Below are positions 1 to 5,103 of a DNA stretch of 9,489 nucleotides, one piece after another (the first letter of the stretch is position 1; each line of letters starts with the position of its first letter). Both the position numbers and the translations under genes were made by a program. Source of the stretch: an uncultured Eubacteriales bacterium (GTDB lineage Bacteria > Bacillota_A > Clostridia > Oscillospirales > Oscillospiraceae); NCBI GenBank assembly GCA_949742895.1, contig CATJRT010000252.1:1-9489 (forward strand). Direction: 5' to 3'. Under the pieces are notes generated by a model. It searched no databases, had not been told where the DNA came from, and was given only the letters and a program-made list of their open reading frames with translations.

Positions 1-2
1 AG

Positions 3-35
3 CTGGTTCTGGTCGACGAGGGACCGGCAGAATAA
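3..35 (+). CDS. C-terminal end of an upstream gene (partial)
   Basis: Reading frame 3 gives LVLVDEGPAE followed by a TAA stop at 33-35, and the stop is directly followed by an A-rich stretch and a strong GC hairpin. The same arrangement (GAA codon, TAA stop, A-run, hairpin) is seen after htrA at 7864, which supports a real gene end here. Only ten codons are visible, so neither family nor function can be named. The other two plus frames are open to the edge as well, so the call rests on the acidic C-terminus and the position of the hairpin. Confidence 0.4.
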   Translation: MVLVDEGPAE

Positions 36-66
36 AACAAGGCGGAGGGGCTTTCGCCCCTCCGCC
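31..66 (-). terminator. Rho-independent terminator, U-tract on the minus strand
   Basis: Bases 41-51 and 56-66 form a perfect 11-bp GC-rich stem with a four-base loop (TTTC). Read on the minus strand the stem is followed by TTGTTTTATT (40-31), a reasonable U-tract. On the plus strand the bases after the stem (GGGTGG) have no T-run. It would therefore best stop minus-strand transcripts coming from the cysteine-rich gene at 302-520. It may serve the upstream plus gene only poorly, through the hairpin alone. Confidence 0.65.
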
Positions 67-301
67 GGGTGGATCGCACACGTGGGTTTAGCGTCGCACC
101 TGCTCAGCAACAGCTTTCGTACTTCACAGGCCGCTGGACGTACGGCTCTAAGTCACCCCTTTGTCACGATGCAAAGCGGTCAGGGCACTCGGTCGCTTTC
201 ACTGCAACTCAAGCAAAACCCAGTCCCGCTGCGCGGGCCTTGGGCTTTTGCTTTCGCTCCGCTCCAAGTGCCCTCGCTGGCCGTTTCTCCGCGCTTTCTT
301 C
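67..301. other. Gene-free, structured intergenic stretch
   Basis: No reading frame here has a start with a ribosome binding site or a recognisable product; the open plus frames are GC-rich by-products. The stretch lies between the stop of the cysteine-rich minus gene and the minus-facing terminator, so it could be that gene's 3' untranslated region or a separate small RNA. It contains a five-base inverted repeat (118-122 with 140-144) and the larger palindrome listed separately. I found no tRNA, tmRNA, SRP RNA, RNase P or rRNA signatures. Confidence 0.5.
176..286. repeat. Long nested imperfect palindrome
   Basis: Three nested arm pairs share one centre near base 231. AGGGCACT at 182-189 pairs with AGTGCCCT at 267-274. 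AAGCAAAACCCA at 211-222 pairs with 241-253 with one bulged base. CCCGC at 225-229 pairs with GCGGG at 233-237 around a three-base loop. Weaker similarity extends the arms to about 176 and 286. In RNA of either strand this would fold into one long, interrupted hairpin. It may be a copy of a dispersed palindromic repeat, a transcribed structured RNA, or both; the sequence alone does not decide. Confidence 0.6.
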
Positions 302-520
302 TCAGCAGCAGCCGTCGTTGCAGCCGCAGCCGTTGTTGCAGCCACAGCCGTTATTGCAGCCGCAGCCGTTGTTGCAGCCACAGCCACAACCGCAGTTATT
401 GCAGCAGCAGTTGTTGCCGCCCCAGCTGTTCCCGCCGCCGCAGCAGCAGCAAATCAGAAGGATGAGGATGATGATCCACCAGCAGCCCCCGCCAAAACCA
501 CCATTGTTACCACAACACAT
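302..520 (-). CDS. 72-residue very-high-cysteine mini-protein with a short membrane segment
   Basis: The protein has 22 Cys in 72 residues and otherwise almost only Gly and Asn. Order of parts: a Cys/Gly/Asn N-terminus (1-13), a hydrophobic stretch WWIIILILLI (14-23) long enough for a short or tilted membrane segment, a CCCC run (24-27), a Gly/Trp linker (28-37), a CCC run (38-40), then a Cys-Gly tail with three perfect NNGCGC repeats (50-67) and a final NDGCC. The start is supported by GAGGTGA six bases upstream on the minus strand. Similar tiny proteins occur in clostridial genomes, where I recall the label 'chorion class high-cysteine HCB protein 13'; no function is established that I know of. 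The layout (Gly-rich head, short hydrophobic run) loosely recalls YjcZ-type sporulation peptides. Disulfide-linked spore or surface material, or metal binding, are guesses. The gene stands alone on its strand, divergent from mltG. Confidence 0.8.
   Translation of the reverse strand: MCCGNNGGFGGGCWWIIILILLICCCCGGGNSWGGNNCCCNNCGCGCGCNNGCGCNNGCGCNNGCGCNDGCC
320..385 (-). repeat. 18-bp tandem repeat inside the cysteine-rich gene
   Basis: Units at 320-337, 338-355 and 356-373, plus a partial unit at 374-385, each encode NNGCGC. Units 1 and 3 are identical; unit 2 and the visible part of unit 4 share a different silent spelling. The true period is therefore 36 bp, with 30 identical bases between 320-349 and 356-385. 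This points to recent duplication or slippage while the protein sequence was kept. Confidence 0.85.
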
Positions 521-526
521 GATTTG

Positions 527-533
527 TCACCTC
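527..533 (-). promoter_or_regulatory. Ribosome binding site of the cysteine-rich gene
   Basis: On the minus strand GAGGTGA precedes the ATG at 520 with a six-base spacer. It is a near-consensus site and the main argument that the minus-strand frame, rather than the longer plus-strand frames over the same bases, is the translated one. Confidence 0.8.
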
Positions 534-536
534 ACA

Positions 537-542
537 TATAAT
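537..542 (+). promoter_or_regulatory. Possible -10 element for mltG
   Basis: A perfect TATAAT lies at 537-542 on the plus strand. The hexamer 17 bases upstream (514-519, AACACA) matches a -35 box poorly, and there is no TGn extension. If used, transcription would start near 549 and give mltG a leader of about 230 bases through both 72-bp repeat units and the 728-749 hairpin. No better plus-strand promoter was seen closer to mltG. Confidence 0.3.
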
Positions 543-546
543 GTCC

Positions 547-690
547 CGGTCACAGAGACCGGCCCAGACGCCGCACTGTTCGGCGGCACCGGGGCCGTGC
601 CCCGTTTGCCTTTCCTCACGGTCACGGAAACTGGCTCGGACGCCGCACTGTCTGGCGGCGCCGGAGCCGGCCTCCGTCCCCGTTTCTGCA
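547..690. repeat. Two-copy 72-bp tandem repeat with hairpins
   Basis: Bases 547-597 and 619-669 align without gaps at an exact offset of 72, with nine mismatches in 51 positions, all transitions. The tails (600-607 and 678-685, CCCCGTTT) match again at an offset of 78. Copy 1 contains three hairpins: 546-551 with 557-562, 569-573 with 581-585, and 590-595 with 599-604. Copy 2 keeps weaker versions of them, for example 662-666 with 672-676. The unit length is a multiple of three, but no start or ribosome binding site supports translation. The region is either an intergenic repeat element or a structured leader of one of the divergent genes. Confidence 0.7.
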
Positions 691-727
691 TCATACTATG
701 TGGCAGGCCGGAAATGAGTTACTGTTC

Positions 728-749
728 CCGGCGGGTCCTTCCCCGCCGG
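728..749 (+). promoter_or_regulatory. GC-rich hairpin just upstream of the mltG ribosome binding site
   Basis: CCGGCGGG at 728-735 pairs perfectly with CCCGCCGG at 742-749 around the six-base loop TCCTTC. It ends 15 bases before the mltG Shine-Dalgarno site. The following bases (CTCGCACGTTCATTT) have only a weak, delayed T-run, so it is not a good terminator. It may be an attenuator, an mRNA 5' stabiliser, or part of the repeat region. Confidence 0.5.
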
Positions 750-764
750 CTCGCACGTTCATTT

Positions 765-770
765 AAGGAG
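765..770 (+). promoter_or_regulatory. Ribosome binding site deciding the mltG start
   Basis: AAGGAG sits eight bases before the ATG at 779. It overlaps the in-frame GTG at 770, so the longer start three codons upstream is unlikely. Confidence 0.85.
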
Positions 771-778
771 TGAACCAT

Positions 779-1894
779 ATGCCAGAAGAAAAACGAAGCG
801 CCGGCAACGGGCAGTCCAGCCCCACCCCGAAAAAATCCCGCAAACGCCGCAGTGGCATGGCCCGCGTCGCCGGCGCATTGCTGTATGTGCTGTTCGTCAT
901 CGGGTCATCCGCCATCTTGGCCACGGTAGGCTGGGTGTGGGCCTGCGATCTGCTTGGGCTAAACAAGGAATACGCCTCCACCATTATCACAGTTGACGAG
1001 GGCGAGGATTTCAGCGACGTGGTAGACACCCTGGAAGAGGAGGGGCTGATCGAGTACAAGTTCCTCTTCAAGCTCTACGCCTGGTTCTCCCACGCCGAGG
1101 GCAAAATCGCCCCGGGCAAGTACGAGCTGAACACTGAAATGGACTACCGCGCCTTGGTCTCTAACATGAGCTCCTCCTCCGCCACACGGCAGACTCTGGA
1201 CGTGACCATCCCGGAGGGCTATACCATTGACCAGATCTTCGCCCTGCTGGAGGACCGGGACGTATCCACCGTGGACAAGCTGGAGGACATGGCCGCCAAC
1301 TGGGACTACGCCTTCGACTGGCTCCAGGACGTGCCCCTGGGCGACTACCACCGGCTGGAGGGCTACCTCTTTCCTGACACCTATACCTTCTATCTGGGCG
1401 AGGACCCCAAGTATATCCTCAACAAAATGCTGGTCAACTTCGACAGCAAGATGGATGAGTATATAGACCAGTTCGGCGAAGAGAGTCAATACTCCCTCCA
1501 CGACATCGTGACCATCGCGTCCATGATTGAAAAGGAGACCGACAGCGAGGATTACCGAACCATCGCCTCCGTCCTCTTCAACCGGCTGGAAAACCCCTCT
1601 GCCGAAACGGTGGGCTACCTTCAGGTGGATGCCACCCTGTGGTATATCAACGGCAACCGGGTGCCTACCGAGGCGGACCGTTCCATCGTCTCGCCCTATA
1701 ACACGTATATGTACCAGGGCCTGCCCGCGGGACCCATATCCAACCCCGGCATGGCCTCCTTGTACGCTGCCATGAACCCAGAAGAGACCAGCTACTATTT
1801 CTACGTGCTCAATCCCGAAACCAACCGCCACGACTTCAGCCGCACCTTCGCCGAGCACCAGGCCAAGGTGGACCAGTACAAGACCAATGAGTAA
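779..1894 (+). CDS. mltG: Endolytic murein transglycosylase MltG (YceG-like)
   Basis: MltG is a membrane-anchored lytic transglycosylase that cuts nascent glycan strands outside the membrane and is thought to set strand length. The 371-residue protein has a basic cytoplasmic tail (1-26, rich in Lys/Arg), one membrane anchor (about 29-52), a LysM-like region after it (about 67-145), then the YceG catalytic domain. Family motifs are clear: LEGYLFPDTY (193-202), IASMIEKET (246-254) with the catalytic glutamate at E251, LFNRL, LQVDAT (281-286), YNTY and GLPAGPISNPG (314-324). Length is normal. ATG 779 is chosen over GTG 770 because AAGGAG lies eight bases before it. The stop overlaps the start of the next gene by eight bases, so the two are translated as a pair. 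A hairpin and a repeat-rich leader lie upstream. Confidence 0.95.
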   Translation: MPEEKRSAGNGQSSPTPKKSRKRRSGMARVAGALLYVLFVIGSSAILATVGWVWACDLLGLNKEYASTIITVDEGEDFSDVVDTLEEEGLIEYKFLFKLYAWFSHAEGKIAPGKYELNTEMDYRALVSNMSSSSATRQTLDVTIPEGYTIDQIFALLEDRDVSTVDKLEDMAANWDYAFDWLQDVPLGDYHRLEGYLFPDTYTFYLGEDPKYILNKMLVNFDSKMDEYIDQFGEESQYSLHDIVTIASMIEKETDSEDYRTIASVLFNRLENPSAETVGYLQVDATLWYINGNRVPTEADRSIVSPYNTYMYQGLPAGPISNPGMASLYAAMNPEETSYYFYVLNPETNRHDFSRTFAEHQAKVDQYKTNE

Positions 1895-3098
1895 GCCAGA
1901 GCTGCTTTCCCCCGCCGGAGACATGGAACGGCTGCAAATGGCCCTGGCCTACGGTGCAGACGCAGTGTACCTGGCGGGAAACGCTTTCGGGATGCGGGCC
2001 TTCGCCGGCAACTTCGACCGGGACGGGCTACGCCGGGCAGTAAAGCTGGCCCACGCCCGCAGGGTGAGGGTTCACGTCACCTGCAATACCCTGGCCCGGA
2101 ATGATGAAATTTCCAGGCTGCCCGAATATCTGGAGTATCTGGACGCCATCGGGGCAGACGCGGTGATTGCCGCAGGCCCCGAGGTACTGGACCTGTGCAA
2201 ACGCCACGCCCCTCATGTGGAGGTGCATATGTCCACCCAAACCGGCATTGCCAACTACGAGGCCGCACGGGTCTGGCACGAGCTGGGGGCCGGCCGGGTC
2301 ATCCTGGCCCGGGAGCTGTCCCTGGACGAGGTGGCAGAAGTCTGTGCCAAGTCCCCTCGGGGGCTAGAGGTAGAGGCTTTCGTCCATGGGGCCATGTGCG
2401 TAAGTTGGTCGGGACGCTGCCTGCTCAGCAACTATATGACCGGTCGGGACGCCTCCCGTGGAGCCTGCGCCCAGCCCTGCCGCTACCAGTACGCGCTGAT
2501 GGAGGAAAAACGGCCCGGCGAGTATTTCCCCGTGTTTGAGGAGGGCGGCGAGACCTTCATCCTCAACAGCCGGGATATGTGCATGATCGACCACGTGCCC
2601 GAGCTGATGGAAATTGGCCTGCACTCTCTCAAAATTGAGGGGCGGGCCAAGAGCGCCTACTATGCCGCCATGACCACCGCCGCCTACCGCCACGCTATCG
2701 ACGCGGCGGCGGCAGGCGCACCGCTGGACCCGGTATGGCGGGCAGAGGGGGGCAAGGGGAGCCACCGACACTATTCCACCGGCTTCTGGTTCGGCCAGCC
2801 GGGGCAATACACCGACTCCGCCCGGTATATCCGGGACTGGCAGGTGCTGGCCATCGTCACCGACTGCGACGCTTCTGGAAACGCCACGCTTTCCCTGCGC
2901 AACAAGTTCGCCGCTGGAGACAAAATCGAGGTTGTTGGGCCGGACGTGCCCTCCTTCTCCATGACCGCCCCCATGATGGTGGACGCAGACGGCTTCGCGC
3001 TGGCTGAGCCCCGGCATCCACAGATGACGTTCCGGATGAAGCTGCCCCGAAATGTGCCGTCGCTGTCGGTGGTGCGGGCATGCCGGCCCAATTCATAG
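1887..3098 (+). CDS. Peptidase U32 family protein, probable tRNA-hydroxylation (TrhP/YrrO-like) enzyme
   Basis: The 403-residue protein begins with the family opening ELLSPAGDMERL and continues through a TIM-barrel-like region with VHVTCNTL (62-69), AGPEVL and VEVHMSTQ. The U32 signature is present (EAFVHGAMC, 163-171), with four cysteines C171, C178, C194 and C198, followed by LNSRDMCMI and LKIEGRAKS (248-256). In B. subtilis and E. coli, U32 proteins of this kind (TrhP) take part in prephenate-dependent 5-hydroxyuridine formation at tRNA position 34; older annotation calls them collagenase-like proteases. The cysteine set suggests an iron-sulfur cluster. The ATG overlaps the mltG stop by eight bases (1887-1894), without a strong Shine-Dalgarno, consistent with translational coupling. 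In many Firmicutes a methyltransferase gene (yrrM/trmR) sits between the two; here it is absent. The exact substrate is inferred. Confidence 0.88.
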   Translation: MSKPELLSPAGDMERLQMALAYGADAVYLAGNAFGMRAFAGNFDRDGLRRAVKLAHARRVRVHVTCNTLARNDEISRLPEYLEYLDAIGADAVIAAGPEVLDLCKRHAPHVEVHMSTQTGIANYEAARVWHELGAGRVILARELSLDEVAEVCAKSPRGLEVEAFVHGAMCVSWSGRCLLSNYMTGRDASRGACAQPCRYQYALMEEKRPGEYFPVFEEGGETFILNSRDMCMIDHVPELMEIGLHSLKIEGRAKSAYYAAMTTAAYRHAIDAAAAGAPLDPVWRAEGGKGSHRHYSTGFWFGQPGQYTDSARYIRDWQVLAIVTDCDASGNATLSLRNKFAAGDKIEVVGPDVPSFSMTAPMMVDADGFALAEPRHPQMTFRMKLPRNVPSLSVVRACRPNS

Positions 3099-3219
3099 CG
3101 TGGAGCCGCCGTGAGCAGCGTGGATGGACCGGATCGCGAATCCTTCACCCACCCCTGTGCTCTTTCCCCTTCACGTTGTATATACTGTAAGCATCAACCA
3201 TTATTAGGAGGTCTGCCCC
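3099..3219 (+). promoter_or_regulatory. Intergenic region with a possible promoter for the CDF gene
   Basis: TATACT at 3181-3186 is a fair -10 box, with AT-rich surroundings unlike the rest of the window. No good -35 hexamer is found 16-18 bases upstream (3157-3164). The Shine-Dalgarno of the next gene, AGGAGG, is at 3206-3211. No convincing terminator follows the U32 gene: the only inverted repeat (around 3131-3143) is short and lacks a T-run. Confidence 0.35.
3206..3211 (+). promoter_or_regulatory. Ribosome binding site deciding a TTG start
   Basis: A perfect AGGAGG stands eight bases before TTG at 3220-3222. There is no ATG at a suitable distance, so the site supports the non-ATG start of the transporter. 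Confidence 0.8.
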
Positions 3220-4377
3220 TTGCTGGACGCTATCCTCCGGCGCTTTGCCCCCGACTCTAACGCCCCCGATGCGCGGCAGCGTTGCGGACTGCTGGCCGGG
3301 ACAGTGGGCGTAGCGCTGAATCTGCTGTTGTTCGCGCTCAAGCTATGCGCCGGACTGCTCACCGGAGCCATCTCCGTCACCGCCGACGCCTTCAACAATC
3401 TGTCTGATGCCGCTGGCTCAGTGGTCACTCTGGCTGGGTTCCGGCTGGCAGGACAGAAGGCCGACGCACAGCATCCCTTCGGCCACGGCCGTATTGAATA
3501 TCTGGCAGGGCTGGGCGTGTCCCTGCTGATTCTGCTGGTGGGTGTGGAGCTGGGCCGGGAGTCCATCGCGAAAATTTTCCACCCGGAGGAAGCCGCCCTC
3601 ACGCCGCTTGCGGCTGGGGTACTGTGCGTATCCATCCTGATAAAGCTGTGGATGGGTTGGTTCAACGCCACCCTGGGCCGCCGTACCGGTTCCCCCGCCC
3701 TGCGCGCCGCCGCCCTGGATGCACGGACGGACGCACTGGCCACCTCGGCAGTGCTGCTTGGCCTGGTCCTCTCCCGGCTGCTGGCGCTGCCGCTGGACGG
3801 CTGGCTGGGTCTGCTGGTGGCGGCGTTCATCCTGAAGGCGGGCTGGTCCGCCGCTAAAGACACCCTGGACCCCCTGCTGGGCCAGCCACCCGATCCTGAC
3901 ACCGTGCGGGGCGTGGAGGAGCTTATCCTCAGCCACCCCGCAGTGCTGGGCATACACGACCTGGTGGTTCACGACTATGGCCCTGGCCGGCGGATGATGA
4001 CGGTACACGCGGAGGTACCTGCCGACGGCTCCCTGGTGGAGCTGCACCAGGTCATCGACCACATCGAACGGGAGCTGGCGGACTGCTTTCAGCTTGAGGC
4101 GGTCATCCACATGGACCCCGTCCAGCATGGCGATCCCCGTACCGACCGGCTGCGCCGCCTTGTGGAGGGACTGGCCCGGGAGATCGACCCCGCCGCCACC
4201 ATCCACGACCTGCACTGCACCGGAGAGGACGGGCTGGAGCTGGCCTTCGACGTAGTGGCCCCCTACGACGTCCCCCTCACCGACACGGAAATCCGCGCCG
4301 CCCTCACCCAACGCCTACTGGAGCTGGAGCCGGACTGCCGCCCCCTCATCGGCGTAGACCGGGGCCACGTGCTGTGA
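3220..4377 (+). CDS. CDF-family cation efflux transporter with doubled C-terminal domain
   Basis: Cation diffusion facilitators export divalent metal ions in exchange for protons. The 385-residue protein has about six membrane segments between residues 23 and 208. In helix 2 the metal-site motif reads N59-x3-D63 (in DAFNNLSDAAG) and in helix 5 D167-x3-D171 (DARTD). There is also the conserved loop HPFGHGRIEY (85-94). Zn-type members usually have His in one of these positions; its absence leaves Mn, Fe, Co or broad specificity open. The cytosolic part is long for the family (usually about 300 residues in total). Residues 243-303 and 326-384 both look like the ferredoxin-like dimer domain, each beginning near IHDL (245-248, 328-331). 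The TTG start at 3220 is supported by AGGAGG. It is followed 39 bases later by the response regulator without a terminator, so read-through is likely. Confidence 0.92.
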   Translation: MLDAILRRFAPDSNAPDARQRCGLLAGTVGVALNLLLFALKLCAGLLTGAISVTADAFNNLSDAAGSVVTLAGFRLAGQKADAQHPFGHGRIEYLAGLGVSLLILLVGVELGRESIAKIFHPEEAALTPLAAGVLCVSILIKLWMGWFNATLGRRTGSPALRAAALDARTDALATSAVLLGLVLSRLLALPLDGWLGLLVAAFILKAGWSAAKDTLDPLLGQPPDPDTVRGVEELILSHPAVLGIHDLVVHDYGPGRRMMTVHAEVPADGSLVELHQVIDHIERELADCFQLEAVIHMDPVQHGDPRTDRLRRLVEGLAREIDPAATIHDLHCTGEDGLELAFDVVAPYDVPLTDTEIRAALTQRLLELEPDCRPLIGVDRGHVL

Positions 4378-4416
4378 TTCCGTCGCATTTCCCAATACCA
4401 ATGAAAGGGTGATTTT

Positions 4417-5103
4417 ATGCCCCGCAATATCCTGATTGTAGAGGATGACAAAAACATCGCCGACCTGCTCCGGCTATACCTGGAAAAAGAGGAGATGAAC
4501 TGCACCGTGGCCGGGGACGGCCTGGAGGGACTGGAAAAGTTCCAGGCTGTCCAGCCCGACCTGGTGCTGCTGGACATCATGCTTCCCGGCATGGACGGCT
4601 GGTCCGTCTGCCGGAAGATCCGGGAGACCTCCAAAACCCCCATCATCATGCTCACTGCCAAGGGCGAGCTGGAGGACAAGGTGTCCGGCCTGGAGATGGG
4701 GGCGGACGATTACATCACCAAACCCTTCGAGGCTAAGGAGGTGGTGGCCCGCATCCACGCGGTGCTGCGCCGCTTCGGCGAGGAGGAGCAGAGCGAAAAG
4801 CGCCTCGCCTTCGACAAGCTGGTGGTCAATCTGGACTCTTACGAGCTTCTGGTGGACGGCAAACGAGTGGACACGCCCCCCAAGGAGCTGGAGCTGCTGT
4901 TCCACCTGGCCTCTGCCCCCAACCGGGTGTTTACCCGCAATCAGCTTTTGGACGAAGTGTGGGGCTTCGACTACTTCGGTGACAGCCGCACGGTGGACGT
5001 ACACATCAAGCGCCTGCGGGAAAAGCTGGAGGGCGTCAGCGAGCAGTGGTCATTGAAGACTGTCTGGGGCGTAGGCTACAAATTTGAGGTTATAAACGGA
5101 TGA
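4417..5103 (+). CDS. OmpR/PhoB-family response regulator
   Basis: The 228-residue two-component DNA-binding regulator has a receiver domain at residues 1-115 with the acidic pair D10/D11, phosphoacceptor D53 (in LLDIMLPGMDG), T80 and K102 (TKPF). A winged-helix effector domain covers about 129-225, with PPKELELL, FTRNQLLDEVWG, RTVDVHIKRLREKL and the terminal hairpin VWGVGYKFE. ATG 4417 is preceded by AAAGGGTGA at close spacing. Its stop overlaps the start of the kinase by four bases (ATGA), the classic cognate-pair arrangement. The target genes cannot be read from the sequence; the downstream htrA is the natural first candidate. The CDF gene is 39 bases upstream. Confidence 0.96.
   Translation: MPRNILIVEDDKNIADLLRLYLEKEEMNCTVAGDGLEGLEKFQAVQPDLVLLDIMLPGMDGWSVCRKIRETSKTPIIMLTAKGELEDKVSGLEMGADDYITKPFEAKEVVARIHAVLRRFGEEEQSEKRLAFDKLVVNLDSYELLVDGKRVDTPPKELELLFHLASAPNRVFTRNQLLDEVWGFDYFGDSRTVDVHIKRLREKLEGVSEQWSLKTVWGVGYKFEVING

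Noticed and set aside
67..301. Known structural RNA (tRNA, tmRNA, SRP RNA, RNase P, 6S)
   Set aside because: None of the hallmark sequences, such as the T-loop, the SRP apical loop or RNase P conserved cores, could be found on either strand.
320..385. Possible CRISPR array (regular short repeats)
   Set aside because: The repeats are contiguous 18-bp coding units without spacers and encode NNGCGC in frame.
302..520. Ribosomally made, enzyme-modified peptide precursor
   Set aside because: The Cys richness invites the idea, but there is no leader-core layout, and no maturase, protease or dedicated exporter in the window.
547..690. Possible CRISPR or mobile-element ends
   Set aside because: Only two tandem copies with no unique spacers, no terminal inverted repeats with target duplication, and no transposase nearby.
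69..773. Long open plus-strand frame of about 234 codons (with two other overlapping plus frames at 82-465 and 161-541)
   Set aside because: No ribosome binding site, biased low-complexity product (PQLLQ-type runs read from the other strand's CGC repeats), and it crosses a palindrome, the well-supported minus gene and the tandem repeat. It is a by-product of GC-rich sequence.
959..1924. Long minus-strand frame opposite mltG (321 codons)
   Set aside because: Shadow of mltG: no ribosome binding site, no recognisable family, and mltG on the plus strand carries all conserved motifs.
3119..3150. Possible terminator after the U32 gene
   Set aside because: Only four-base pairings (for example GGAT with ATCC) and no T-run directly after; too weak to call.
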